Shown here: positions 9,079 through 18,313 of the stretch, one piece after another
Layout of the letters: each line of letters opens with the position of its first letter
How positions within the stretch are numbered: position 1 is the stretch's first letter
Assembly: GCF_946479755.1 (NCBI RefSeq)
Contig: NZ_CAMLHC010000018.1
Span: 1-64,000 of the forward strand
Reading direction: 5' to 3'
DNA length: 64,000 bases
DNA from: an uncultured Chitinophaga sp.
GTDB taxonomy: Bacteria; Bacteroidota; Bacteroidia; Chitinophagales; Chitinophagaceae
The notes under the pieces: generated by a model
Seen by the model: only the letters and a program-made list of their open reading frames with translations
Database searches by the model: none
What the model was told of the DNA's origin: nothing
Translations under genes and position numbers: made by a program

Positions 9079-11223
9079 TTATTCTGCTACTACTTCCAGT
9101 ATATTACTGCTCAGCGGTTTTACTCTTCCGGGAGTTAGACTGATACCGGTATTCATCAGAAAATCTCCGCTGTATACCTGGTTGCCAAAAGCTGATTTTG
9201 TTCCGGGAAACAGGTTGGTTTCACTGACGCGGTAATTCTTTTTCGGGTCCAGTCCCTGAAGCTTCACTACCGGGAAAATATCTACCCGGCGGGTGTTCAT
9301 GAGATAATGAAACACGACCGCTTTTTGTTTATCGGCGCTGGTGTACTGGAATACTGCACGGGGCTGTCCGTAAGGCGAAACCAGACGATAGAGGTCCCCA
9401 TACCATATAATATCACGTAAACGGTTATACGTAGCCACCGCATCATGACTGAATTGCAGTTCCTGCGGTGTGAAATCGTCTACTTTGATATCGTAACCCA
9501 GTTTACCCATCATGGCCACATCTGTGCGGAACTTCAGAGATTGTTTGCCCATGTTGGTCACGTGTGCCGCCATGGTATTGGCAGGGAAGAAATGGGAATA
9601 ACCGTATTGAATGTAGATCCTGTCGAGTGGATCGGTGTTATCACTGGGCCAGAATTCCGTAAAGTATTTCATAGCGCCATAATCCGTACGGCCGCCGCCA
9701 CCGGAGCACAGCATAATGGGAAGATGCGGGTATTTGGCGCGCACCCTTTCCAGCACTTTATACAGGCTGCGGGTATAATCAATAAACAGATGGGATTGTT
9801 TTCCCTTCAGATAAGGGGAGTAGGTGTTGGTCATCATCCGGTTACAGTCCCATTTGATATAGGCGATACCGGGGTTTTCACGCATTGTTTTATCCACGAT
9901 ATCGAAAACGAAATCCTGCACGGCGGGGTTTACCAGGTCCAGTACCAGTTGATTGCGATAGTAGTTTTCTCCGCGGTTGGGCAGGCGCAGTATCCAGTCA
10001 GGATGTTTGGTGTACAGCTCACTTTTTGGGTTCACCATCTCCGGTTCCAGCCATATTCCGAATTTCACACCCTGTTTCGCGGCTTCTTTCACCAGGTAAC
10101 CCAGGCCATGGGGGAGTTTATCTTTATTGGTATCCCAATCGCCCAGACCGGCGTTGTCTGCATCGCGGGGATATTTGTTGGCAAACCATCCATCGTCCAG
10201 CAGGAAGAGGTCTGTGCCCAGTTTGGCCGCGCCGCCGAAAAGGCTGGTGAGTTTAGCCTCGTCAAAGTACATACCGGTGGCTTCCCAGTTGTTCAGCAGG
10301 GTGAGCCGTGGCGTGTGCCCGTCGAGGATACCGTAGTTCACTGCCCAATGCTGGAAGTTGCGGCTGGTTTGACCCTTGCCATGGTCCGACCAGGTGAAGA
10401 GAAAAGCCGGGGTGGTAAATACTTCATTGGGCTGCAGCGTATAGTCGCTGGCGTAAGGGTTAATACCGGCGCTCACGTGCAGCGCATTTTTTTCGTCCAC
10501 TTCAAAGCCGAAGCGGAAATTGCCGGTCCAGGCCAGCGTGCCGGCCATCACTTCGCCGGTGTTTTCATCGGCGGCGCTGTTGAGGGAAAGCAGGAACATG
10601 GGCGACTGGTACATATTGGCACGTACGCCCAGTTTGCTGTCCAGTATTTTATTGCCTTTGGTCAGTTTTTCTTCCACCATGTTGGCCTCCTTGGCCCAGT
10701 CGCCATGGAACTGGGTCAGCCAGTAACGGGGAGCATTAAAATGCAACATAGAGGAAGCGTAGGCGGTCATTAACACGGGTTGTTTTTCCGTATGCCTGAT
10801 TTCTGTCCACGCCTTGATCACATCTTCCTGAAAATAGGTCTCAAAATGAAGGGTAACGGTTACCGGGTATACGGGATCTTTAAGGGTGATATCCGTAGTG
10901 GAGACATTGTTATCCTTTTTATCAGACCGGGAAGAGACATATTTGAGCTCCAGCGACGGATTTCCGTCGTTATGCACTATCCGTATGGCGGGGTCCAGCA
11001 GGCTTTCCATGCCGGCGGTAATATAAGCTTCCTGTGTGCTCCGGGAGGCGGTATCAGCTTCAGCCGGCTGCAATGCCCGCCCGAAGTATTGCTGTATTAG
11101 CCGTCCCTCGGGATTGACATGATAAACCAGGCTGATATTCCGGGTAGAAAGCCGGATCTGTTGACGCTGCGCAAAAACGCTGTAGGAGAGCAGTAGTAAA
11201 CCTATGCAGAGCAATTTTTTCAT
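9079..11223 (-). CDS. Secreted alpha-galactosidase, GH36-type
   Basis: 714 aa with an N-terminal signal peptide (MKKLLCIGLLLLSYSVFAQ). Order of parts: beta-sandwich N domain (about 20-300), TIM barrel (about 310-600), C-terminal beta domain. Family motifs are intact: LLDDGWF (341-347), WLEPEMVNP, YIKWDCNR with nucleophile Asp459, LCSGGGGRTD (506-514) and FWPSDNTDP with acid/base Asp528. The enzyme would release terminal alpha-galactose in the periplasm or outside. It is monocistronic and convergent with the six-hairpin glycosidase. Confidence 0.93.
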   Translation of the reverse strand: MKKLLCIGLLLLSYSVFAQRQQIRLSTRNISLVYHVNPEGRLIQQYFGRALQPAEADTASRSTQEAYITAGMESLLDPAIRIVHNDGNPSLELKYVSSRSDKKDNNVSTTDITLKDPVYPVTVTLHFETYFQEDVIKAWTEIRHTEKQPVLMTAYASSMLHFNAPRYWLTQFHGDWAKEANMVEEKLTKGNKILDSKLGVRANMYQSPMFLLSLNSAADENTGEVMAGTLAWTGNFRFGFEVDEKNALHVSAGINPYASDYTLQPNEVFTTPAFLFTWSDHGKGQTSRNFQHWAVNYGILDGHTPRLTLLNNWEATGMYFDEAKLTSLFGGAAKLGTDLFLLDDGWFANKYPRDADNAGLGDWDTNKDKLPHGLGYLVKEAAKQGVKFGIWLEPEMVNPKSELYTKHPDWILRLPNRGENYYRNQLVLDLVNPAVQDFVFDIVDKTMRENPGIAYIKWDCNRMMTNTYSPYLKGKQSHLFIDYTRSLYKVLERVRAKYPHLPIMLCSGGGGRTDYGAMKYFTEFWPSDNTDPLDRIYIQYGYSHFFPANTMAAHVTNMGKQSLKFRTDVAMMGKLGYDIKVDDFTPQELQFSHDAVATYNRLRDIIWYGDLYRLVSPYGQPRAVFQYTSADKQKAVVFHYLMNTRRVDIFPVVKLQGLDPKKNYRVSETNLFPGTKSAFGNQVYSGDFLMNTGISLTPGRVKPLSSNILEVVAE

Positions 11224-11424
11224 GAGTTATTTTTAACGCGGAGGAATAAGCGTACAAAATACAAATATCGATCAGAAAAGCTGATGATAATTTACCGGAA
11301 AGCAATTGTATTGTGCAGTTGCGAACGAAATACGTGCGGATATGGACAAGAAAAGAAGTATTTAGAATTGAAAATCAACAAGTTAGATGATGGCATTTTT
11401 TTGGTGCCTCGCAGAGATTCACTT

Positions 11425-13857
11425 ATGCATGATCGTATGATGGTAAAAAACTACTTTCTCGTCGCCTGGCGCAATTTATACAAGCATCGTTTCTTTACGG
11501 TAGTGAATGTTACCGGGCTTTCCATCGGATTGGCCTTTATATTGTTGATCGGCGCCTATGCATGGGGTGAGTGGCAGGTAAATGCCATCTTCCGCGACAA
11601 TGAGCGGATCATGGTATTAAAAAGCAAATGGTCCAACCAGGACATGGGGTATGAAGGAACCACTGTTGGCCCGCTGGCCAGGGCGCTACAGGAAAATTAT
11701 CCATCTCTCGTAAGTGCTGTATACAGGGCGGATGGTATCACTTCGATTGTGAGCGTGGGAGACCGGCATTTCCGGGAGATGTTACAACCGGGAGATTCAA
11801 CATTGCTGCAGGTGTTCAGTTTCCCGCTATTGTATGGCGATGCCCATACAGCGTTGCAACAGCCGAATGCGGTAGCGCTGACGGCGGCAAAGGCCCGGCA
11901 GTTTTTCGGAAAGGCCGATGTAATAGGCAAAACCTTGACGATCCAGTCTTTTAACGGGAAAAAAAGGGATTTTGAAATAAAAGCGGTGTTAAAAGATCCG
12001 CCGTTTAATACCGTTTCCGGGTATACGAGAACGTTAAGGAATGAAATATTTTTGGCTCCCGGCAGCTTTGAATTCTTCGGGCGTCAGGATGTTATGAATA
12101 ACTGGCAGGTGCCCTATACCATAGCCTATGTGATGGCCAAACCCGGTGTAACGGCCGCGCAGATACAGGCAGCGGCCACCACGTTGTTAAAAATAAATAC
12201 GCCGTCATCTTTCTATCAGCATCTGACCGTAGATCCGGTACCGTTAAAGCAGCATTACCTGGGCATGAACAATGGCTCCGCGGAAAAGATGGTCATGGCG
12301 CTGGTATTGGTGGCAGGGTTTATTTTACTGATGGCCATCATCAATTTTGTGAATATCTCTATGGGAAATTCACTGACGCGGCTGAAAGAGATCGGCGTCA
12401 GAAAAGCGATGGGAGGGAGAAAGCGGCAACTGGTGCTGCAGTTTATTTCAGAGTCTGTGCTGGTGGCTGCTGTTGCTTTTCTCGCAGCGTTATTGCTGTT
12501 CGTGATATTGCGGCCGTTGTTCGGGCAGGTACTGGGAAAGGATATTCCCGGGCTGTCGGAGTTCCCGCGTTGGTTTATTGGTCTGCCTGTTGTACTGGTG
12601 CTACTGACAGGGCTGGCTGCGGGTGTTTATCCCGCGTTTATCCTGTCTGCACAGTCATCTGTTACTGCTTTGAAAGGGAAGATGCAGAACGCACAAGACA
12701 AGATACTGTTCAGGAAAGGACTACTGGTGGTGCAATTTGTAACGGCTATTGTGGTGTTCACGGGTGCGGTGGTCATCAACAGGCAGTTATCCTATTTCTC
12801 ACACAAAAACCTGGGGTACAACAAAGACCATGTGATCACATTGCCGGTGCCGCGTGACTGGACAGAGGAAGGTGTCAGGCATCTGGAAACGGTACGGAAC
12901 GACTTTGCCGGGATAAGCACCGTGGCGGGCGTGAGTTATTCGTATGAAATCCCGAACGGCAATAACAGTGGTGCTGCTATGCTGTACCGTCCTCAAATGG
13001 ATTCTACGCAGGCGATTACGGCCCTTTCGCTGATTACAGACGAGCAGTTTGCCGCTACCTACGATATTAAAGTAAACGCAGGGTCGTTCTTCCGGCAGGA
13101 AGGTAGTGCCAGTGAAGACTCCGCGCGGATTGTGCTGAATGAATCTGCGGTAAAGGCGTTGGGATGGAAGAATGCGCAGGCGGCTGTGGGGCAGCCGGTG
13201 AAGTTGCACAACTATCCGAAGGTATTGTATGTAGCCGGCGTGATCAGGGATTTTCATTTCAGCAGTTTGCATACGCCGATATCGCCCGTGTTGGTATTGC
13301 ATGCCCGGGCAAGGCTGATGTTCCGCTATCTGTCGTTCCGCTTACAGCCTGGCAACCCGGCCCCGGCAATTGCCGCCATACAGAAGAAGTGGCAGCAGGT
13401 GTTTCCGGGCGCTCCTTTTGAATACCGTTTTATGGATGATACGGTAGCAGCGCTGTATGAACAGGAACAGCAGATGAAAAAAGCAGCGCAGTGGGCTACG
13501 GTCGTATCCTTGCTGATTATGCTGTTGGGCGTACTTGGCATTGTTACCCTCAGTATGGCCAGAAGGACCAAGGAAATGGGTATCCGCAAGATCTTAGGGG
13601 CTTCTCCTTTACATATTACACGATTGTTTGCGCAGGAGTTTTCGGGGATCATGCTGATTGCCAATCTGATAGCGTGGCCGGTAGCGTGGCTGGTATTGCA
13701 CCGCTGGCTGGCAAATTATGCCTACAGGATCAGCATGGACGCGCAGCCGCTGACGCTGGTGGCGGTAGCTATGGTGGTGCTGGTATGTATAATTGTGTTG
13801 GGGATGACGCGCAAACTGGCGGTCATGGCGCCGGTCAAAAGTTTAAAAACAGAATAA
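11425..13857 (+). CDS. MacB/FtsX-type ABC transporter permease (orphan)
   Basis: About 810 aa from ATG 11425; ATG 11437 and 11440 are equally plausible, because the conserved start in this family is a (V)KNYFLVAWRNLYKHRFFT-type segment. The frame is open back to 11284 but that part is not family-like. One N-terminal transmembrane helix, a MacB-type periplasmic domain, three helices of a first FtsX domain (near MALVLVAGFILLMAIINFVNISMG ... RLKEIGVRKAMGG), a second periplasmic domain and a second FtsX domain (RRTKEMGIRKILGAS). Such duplicated permeases are abundant in Bacteroidota; no ATPase gene is adjacent. The amj gene starts 35 bp downstream. Confidence 0.9.
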   Translation: MHDRMMVKNYFLVAWRNLYKHRFFTVVNVTGLSIGLAFILLIGAYAWGEWQVNAIFRDNERIMVLKSKWSNQDMGYEGTTVGPLARALQENYPSLVSAVYRADGITSIVSVGDRHFREMLQPGDSTLLQVFSFPLLYGDAHTALQQPNAVALTAAKARQFFGKADVIGKTLTIQSFNGKKRDFEIKAVLKDPPFNTVSGYTRTLRNEIFLAPGSFEFFGRQDVMNNWQVPYTIAYVMAKPGVTAAQIQAAATTLLKINTPSSFYQHLTVDPVPLKQHYLGMNNGSAEKMVMALVLVAGFILLMAIINFVNISMGNSLTRLKEIGVRKAMGGRKRQLVLQFISESVLVAAVAFLAALLLFVILRPLFGQVLGKDIPGLSEFPRWFIGLPVVLVLLTGLAAGVYPAFILSAQSSVTALKGKMQNAQDKILFRKGLLVVQFVTAIVVFTGAVVINRQLSYFSHKNLGYNKDHVITLPVPRDWTEEGVRHLETVRNDFAGISTVAGVSYSYEIPNGNNSGAAMLYRPQMDSTQAITALSLITDEQFAATYDIKVNAGSFFRQEGSASEDSARIVLNESAVKALGWKNAQAAVGQPVKLHNYPKVLYVAGVIRDFHFSSLHTPISPVLVLHARARLMFRYLSFRLQPGNPAPAIAAIQKKWQQVFPGAPFEYRFMDDTVAALYEQEQQMKKAAQWATVVSLLIMLLGVLGIVTLSMARRTKEMGIRKILGASPLHITRLFAQEFSGIMLIANLIAWPVAWLVLHRWLANYAYRISMDAQPLTLVAVAMVVLVCIIVLGMTRKLAVMAPVKSLKTE

Positions 13858-13892
13858 TCCGTAGCTTGGGGTTCGATTTAAAACGATGCTCC

Positions 13893-14693
13893 ATGACGCC
13901 GCAGATCATCATTGTACTGGTACTGACAGTCGTTATCAACCTGGTAACTACCTTATCTTTTGCTGTAAGGATCGTTGGGGTAACGACCGGCAGGATAGCG
14001 ATCACTTTCTCGCTCTTTAATATTCTGGTGCTGGTATCCCGTACCGCCAATACATTTCAGGCGCCGTTGCTGGCCAAAACGGTGGAGAATGAACTACAGC
14101 GCCAGGTGACGGGCAACGAAGGGCTTTTCCGGCTTATTATTTTATCCTGTACCATTGGCTCTGTTATTGGTGCGGCGCTGATACCTTCTTTTCAGCGGAT
14201 GTTATCAAAGGCGGTAGAACACTTTAGTGTGCACCGTTCCGTTCCCCGGCTGCTCTATCTTGGATTTTCCGGGTCGGGGATGCAGTTTATCAAAGAGAAC
14301 CTGAAGATGCCTTCCAGGGAGAGTATTACAGGATTACATCCTGTGAAGGGCTTTCCGAGGAAGATGTTTTTGTTTAACCTGGTCGCCACAGCTATTATGA
14401 CCATCAGTGTGCTTTGCTGTGTGTATGCTGCATATCTGAATCCCGACTACCGGACTACTGCCAGTAATTTATCCGGTGTTATCAACGGCGTGGCAACGTT
14501 GCTGATGGTACTGTTTATCGATCCGCACTCTTCGGTGCTGACGGATGATGTGGTATTGGGAAAGGTGAGTGTCAGTTATTTCCGGCAGTATATTACCTAT
14601 ATGGTGATAGCCCGTGTGGCCGGCACTTTGCTGGCGCAGCTGTTGCTGTTGCCGGGTGCTATGCTGATAGCAAAACTAGCGGAATACGTGTGA
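13893..14693 (+). CDS. amj: Lipid II flippase, Amj family (DUF2837)
   Basis: 266 aa from ATG 13893; the frame is open further upstream but overlaps the permease gene. At least six hydrophobic segments are visible. The N-terminus (TPQIIIVLVLTVVINLVTTL, then RIVGVTTGRIAITFSLFN and ILVLVSRTANTFQAPLLA) is the family hallmark. Amj of Bacillus subtilis translocates undecaprenyl-linked peptidoglycan precursor and can substitute for MurJ; the same role is inferred here. It follows the MacB-type permease by 35 bp and may share its transcript. Chemistry of transport cannot be proven from sequence. Confidence 0.88.
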   Translation: MTPQIIIVLVLTVVINLVTTLSFAVRIVGVTTGRIAITFSLFNILVLVSRTANTFQAPLLAKTVENELQRQVTGNEGLFRLIILSCTIGSVIGAALIPSFQRMLSKAVEHFSVHRSVPRLLYLGFSGSGMQFIKENLKMPSRESITGLHPVKGFPRKMFLFNLVATAIMTISVLCCVYAAYLNPDYRTTASNLSGVINGVATLLMVLFIDPHSSVLTDDVVLGKVSVSYFRQYITYMVIARVAGTLLAQLLLLPGAMLIAKLAEYV

Positions 14694-14758
14694 TTTTTTT
14701 CTTTGAGCGTTAAGAACTGATTAACATTTCAATGAAAAAAAATGCTTTTTTTTGAAAC

Positions 14759-15292
14759 ATGTTTTTTAACCCCCAACCAATCTTTGTTATTGTTGGTTAT
14801 CCTAACTCCGGTAAGCGAAAGGTATTACAGGAGCTCTTTACCCGAAAGCATTTTTTTCCGCTGAAAGATCCTTTTGTGCCGGTAGTGTTTCCGGAAAATA
14901 AGTTTGTGGTAATCAACAGGACCAATCATCACGGTGCATCTGATACGTTTTGTACGCACCTCAGCCAGGTAATGCGCCGGCACACCTTTTCTTCTGCAGC
15001 TTTTATGCTGATGCTCAGCTTTATCCTGGATGGAGGCCGGCGCGATGCGCGGCAGGTGGTGCAGTACCTGGAAGCTTCCGGGTGCCGGGTGCATTACCTG
15101 GTGCTGGCCGGCAGCTGGGAAGACAAGCGGGTACTGACGGAGGAGGCGCTGGAACCTTTAAGGGCAGCCATTGTACACGGGCGTATACATTACTTTGATC
15201 GGTTGGTGACCCGTTCGCCACTGCGGTTTCAGCAGCGAACGGAAGAAGTAACAGCAGTGATCAGGAATGTGCTGGCCGGGAGCCACCGGTGA
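14759..15292 (+). CDS. Hypothetical protein with P-loop-like N-terminus
   Basis: 177 aa, no signal peptide or membrane helix. Residues about 8-18 read FVIVGYPNSGKRK, a beta strand leading into a Walker A-like loop GYPNSGKR, in which the usual Ser/Thr after the Lys is Arg. A second hydrophobic strand VHYLVLAGS comes near residue 112, as in nucleotide kinases or small GTPases, but no clear Walker B or base-recognition motif is seen. It lies 65 bp after amj, possibly in the same transcript. Its 3' end overlaps the convergent ClpP-like gene by 32 bp. Function unknown. Confidence 0.6.
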   Translation: MFFNPQPIFVIVGYPNSGKRKVLQELFTRKHFFPLKDPFVPVVFPENKFVVINRTNHHGASDTFCTHLSQVMRRHTFSSAAFMLMLSFILDGGRRDARQVVQYLEASGCRVHYLVLAGSWEDKRVLTEEALEPLRAAIVHGRIHYFDRLVTRSPLRFQQRTEEVTAVIRNVLAGSHR

Positions 15293-15941
15293 GTGCTTTT
15301 CCGGCAGTTAACAGCGGTTGCATGAGCGCCACCCGGAACGGAGAATGTTCGAGTGCGATGAGGTCTTCCGTGCTGCCGAGTACCTGGTCTATCAGGCCAA
15401 AAGCCTGTGCTTCGACGGCATTCATGAAGTGGTCGTTTTCGAAGGCGGCTGCTATCTCTTCGGTGCTTCTGCCCGCATGTTGTGCCAGCAGGTAGAAGAG
15501 CTGGCTTTGCAGGCGTTCCTGTTCGCGGTAGGCAATGCGTACATCTTCGGTGTAACCTTTGGCGCCGCCGGCGGCAGGATGCATGTGTATTGTAGCATGG
15601 GGGAGGGCATACCGTTGGCCTTTCGCACCGGCGGTGAGGATGGCGGTAGACATGCTGCCGGTGAAGCCCATGGACATGGTGGATACGGGCGATTTCAGCA
15701 TTTTCATGGTGTCGTAGATGGCGAGTCCTGAATAGATGGCGCCGCCGGGACTGTTGATGTACATGCTGATAGGCTGGTGCCCGGTACTGTCGAGATACAG
15801 CAGCTGTGCCACGATCAGGTTGGCCACCTGGTCGTCGATCGCGGTGCCGAGGAAAATGATGCGCTCTTTCAGCAGCAGGCTGTATATGTCAAAGGCATTG
15901 CGGCCATCGCCGTCAATGACGGTAGGAATCAAAAAAGCCAT
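15261..15941 (-). CDS. ClpP-family serine protease paralogue
   Basis: 226 aa with the ClpP fold and an intact catalytic triad by alignment in mind: Ser96 (GFTGSMS, where classical ClpP has GQAASMG), His121 (IHMHPAAGG; classical MIHQPxGG) and Asp170 (ENDHFMNA). The N-terminal IYSLLLKERIIFLG and INSPGG motifs are typical. The substitutions around the nucleophile mark it as a divergent paralogue rather than the housekeeping subunit. It is the last gene of an ECF sigma/85-aa/ClpP set (12-bp gap to the gene above), so it may degrade a regulator such as an anti-sigma factor. No Clp ATPase is adjacent. Confidence 0.9.
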   Translation of the reverse strand: MAFLIPTVIDGDGRNAFDIYSLLLKERIIFLGTAIDDQVANLIVAQLLYLDSTGHQPISMYINSPGGAIYSGLAIYDTMKMLKSPVSTMSMGFTGSMSTAILTAGAKGQRYALPHATIHMHPAAGGAKGYTEDVRIAYREQERLQSQLFYLLAQHAGRSTEEIAAAFENDHFMNAVEAQAFGLIDQVLGSTEDLIALEHSPFRVALMQPLLTAGKALTGGSRPAHS

Positions 15942-15953
15942 ATGTAAAAAGGA

Positions 15954-16211
15954 TTATTGGAAGATGGAAGTGATTTTTTGACGGTATGTTTCGTCTGTCA
16001 TCAGCTGCTGGTACAGGTCATCCAGCTGCTGGCGCCTGTTGCGGCGTGCCAGCCAGCGTACGAGCTGAACTATTTTCTGCTGATAACTGACCTTTGCGGC
16101 CAGTTCAGGAGATGTCAGTGTTCTGGCCTCAAACACCCGTTGGTCGGCGGTGTCCTGCTGTTGTTCGAGGTATTGTTCGATATCCCTGATTTCAGAAAGC
16201 TGCTTCCTCAT
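15954..16211 (-). CDS. Small helical protein between ECF sigma and ClpP genes
   Basis: 85 aa, predicted all-helical and rich in Gln, Arg and Leu (YLEQQQDTADQR, VRWLARRNRRQQ). No signal peptide, transmembrane helix or recognised domain. Its start overlaps the end of the upstream sigma factor gene by 20 bp and its stop lies 12 bp before the ClpP-like start, so the three are almost certainly co-translated. It could be a soluble anti-sigma factor, an adaptor or a substrate of the protease; this is inference from position only. Confidence 0.7.
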   Translation of the reverse strand: MRKQLSEIRDIEQYLEQQQDTADQRVFEARTLTSPELAAKVSYQQKIVQLVRWLARRNRRQQLDDLYQQLMTDETYRQKITSIFQ

Positions 16212-16710
16212 GTTGCGTTTGTTTTACCTGTTCCCTGATTTTTTCGAGGCATTTGTATTTCTGCACGGTAGCCACATGTTGCGTTTTGTATTGCAGCGTC
16301 CGGGCTATCTCAGACATCGGCAGCCTGTCGTAATAAAACGCCTGTAGCAGCTGCAGGCATTTTCTGCCGGCGTTTTTCAGGTAGGTGATCACCGGGTGGG
16401 CCACTGGTGGAGGATCGTAAAAGTCGGCCGGAATTCCATAGTCATCTTCTGACGAATGGATGGCTATATATTGACGATCGTCTTTCAGCCGGCGCAGGCA
16501 AAGTATCCGGGCGATGCCCATGATATAAGCCTGGTCTGAAGCGAAGAAAGAGGTGTTTTGTTGTTTTTTCTCCAGGTAGATGATCACCGCATCATGAAAA
16601 ATATCTTTGGCGGTATCCAGGTCGCCACCCATACGGTGTACCATCCTCGCCACTTTGGGAAGGGTATCCCGGTATACAGACTCAAAAATGGGATCGTTAT
16701 GCATAGTCAT
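16192..16710 (-). CDS. ECF-like RNA polymerase sigma factor
   Basis: 172 aa. A region 2-like segment lies at about residues 8-75 (FESVYRDTLPKVARMVHRMGGD ... IFHDAVIIYLEKK) and a region 4 helix-turn-helix at about 115-160 (LLQAFYYDRLPMSEIARTLQ ... VATVQKYKCLEKIR). The order and spacing fit ECF sigma factors, although sequence around region 2.4 is divergent. It heads an overlapping operon with the 85-aa protein and the ClpP paralogue. No transmembrane anti-sigma gene is adjacent, unlike the sigma locus at 3006. Confidence 0.85.
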   Translation of the reverse strand: MTMHNDPIFESVYRDTLPKVARMVHRMGGDLDTAKDIFHDAVIIYLEKKQQNTSFFASDQAYIMGIARILCLRRLKDDRQYIAIHSSEDDYGIPADFYDPPPVAHPVITYLKNAGRKCLQLLQAFYYDRLPMSEIARTLQYKTQHVATVQKYKCLEKIREQVKQTQHEEAAF

Positions 16711-16838
16711 ACAATCTTCGTTTACAGAGTAGTGTCGAAAATCGCGAAAATATCACCCTGAAAATTAAAAAAAAACAGGGATGAATCGGAGAGGATCATG
16801 TATGTTGCACTAAGTTGTTGTTAACGAATGAGCCATAT

Positions 16839-18308
16839 ATGAGAAGCCTTATTATATTCCTTTTTTGCCTGACTGTACAGTACGCTTTGGCACAAACGCG
16901 CCAGCGGACGGATACTGCCACGCAGCGATCCGCAGGAGCCACGGGAAGAAACAGTGGTACGCAGCGCCGTGTGGCGATAGGGACAAATACCGGCGTACCA
17001 TCCCATCGCACCGGCAGCACAGTCGCAGCGGCCCCGGACCAGTGGGCGGGCACCTGGAAAGTGGATTACAAACCCTGGCCGCATATCCCGGCGGTGACCA
17101 TGCAACTGCAGATAGGCCTGCCGAGGCAAAACATGCTGTATCCAGCCCTGTTATCCCTCGATTACGGATCGTTCCACGGGTCGTACTACCTGTTGCTGGT
17201 CCGGAAAAATGAGCAGCAACTGGGCATCGGCAGGGGAAAGTACCCGGTACAGGAAACACCTTTTAAGCTGGGCATCTGGATGCTGTACCTCAACGGCACA
17301 TTTAATTACTCCCGGAAAGGCAATGATATGCCGGTGATGGATATAGAGCGTATGTGGATAAAGGACTTCGGCATATTCATGAAAGGCCTTTATGACGATG
17401 ATGAAATTTTTGTCAGCACGAAGGTCACGCTGCGGGATATGCTGTACCGCAATCCCATTCAGCTGAAAAAGATCAGCCATCAGCCATGGGCGGCGCCCGC
17501 AGCGCAGAAAATGATAGATCCCGACAGGGACTCCATCTATCTGGGGTTATATGATCGTATAGACGTGTACGATAGTACAGGACAGCTGACCATCGTAGAT
17601 GAAGATCAGCTGGATAAAGACACGGTAACGCTGATCCACAATGGCCGCACACTGCTCCGGTCGCAGGAAATCAACGAACAGACGCAGTCACAGCGGATAC
17701 GGCTGGATACCGGTATGAACCTGTTGGCTTTCTTTGCGGACAACTACGGCCGCCTGCCACCCAATACAGGCGACATGCGCGTGGAAATAGACGGTAAAAA
17801 ATACAGCTTTGACTTCAGTGACCGCTCCAATGCCTATGCTACCTTCCTGGTGGCACAGCTGTACCGCAGACCGGCAGCAGGCAAACCGTCAGCAGACACG
17901 GCATCGCCGGCGATACCCCTGGTAGCACTGCCGCCGGCAAAGGACACCGCAGCGCTCACCCGCACCGCCATCAGCCGGAAGGACCAATGGGTGACCACCA
18001 TCAAAGTGAAACAGCAGGAAATTACGCTGGAACTCTGGGACGCCCAGACGGAAGACGGAGACAGTATTTCCCTGCGGCTCAACGAACAATGGATCGTGAG
18101 CGGCTTTCCTGTGAAAAAACAGATACAGGAGTTGAAGATCACACTGCAACCGGGTGAAAACAGGCTGCAGTTCATGGCAGACAACCTGGGGCGCATACCA
18201 CCCAATACCGCCGCGTTACGGCTGCTGTTCGACAAAATCAGCCGCCGGGTGGACCTGAGCACGGACATGAAACGGAACAATATGATCCGGATCATCTATG
18301 AAAAATGA
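16839..18308 (+). CDS. Secreted protein with two repeated beta domains
   Basis: 489 aa from ATG 16839, chosen because it opens a signal peptide (MRSLIIFLFCLTVQYALAQ). A Thr/Arg/Gly-rich segment follows, then a domain at about 75-215 and two homologous domains at about 230-335 and 385-480. Each repeat contains D-D-x-(V/I)-(T/S)-L-x-x-N and N-(L/R)-L-x-F-(F/M)-A-D-N-x-G-R-(L/I)-P-P-N-T. The repeats look like beta sandwiches that bind carbohydrate or protein, but I cannot name the family. Probably periplasmic or surface-exposed. Convergent with the DUF4240 gene (5-bp gap). Confidence 0.7.
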   Translation: MRSLIIFLFCLTVQYALAQTRQRTDTATQRSAGATGRNSGTQRRVAIGTNTGVPSHRTGSTVAAAPDQWAGTWKVDYKPWPHIPAVTMQLQIGLPRQNMLYPALLSLDYGSFHGSYYLLLVRKNEQQLGIGRGKYPVQETPFKLGIWMLYLNGTFNYSRKGNDMPVMDIERMWIKDFGIFMKGLYDDDEIFVSTKVTLRDMLYRNPIQLKKISHQPWAAPAAQKMIDPDRDSIYLGLYDRIDVYDSTGQLTIVDEDQLDKDTVTLIHNGRTLLRSQEINEQTQSQRIRLDTGMNLLAFFADNYGRLPPNTGDMRVEIDGKKYSFDFSDRSNAYATFLVAQLYRRPAAGKPSADTASPAIPLVALPPAKDTAALTRTAISRKDQWVTTIKVKQQEITLELWDAQTEDGDSISLRLNEQWIVSGFPVKKQIQELKITLQPGENRLQFMADNLGRIPPNTAALRLLFDKISRRVDLSTDMKRNNMIRIIYEK

Positions 18309-18313
18309 CGGGC

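Noticed and set aside
9445..10773. 442-codon plus-strand frame opposite the alpha-galactosidase gene.
   Set aside because: Antisense shadow; no signal, motif or start context.
13491..13892. Upstream extension of amj overlapping the permease gene.
   Set aside because: This part is an out-of-frame reading of the FtsX domain; the Amj family starts at 13893.
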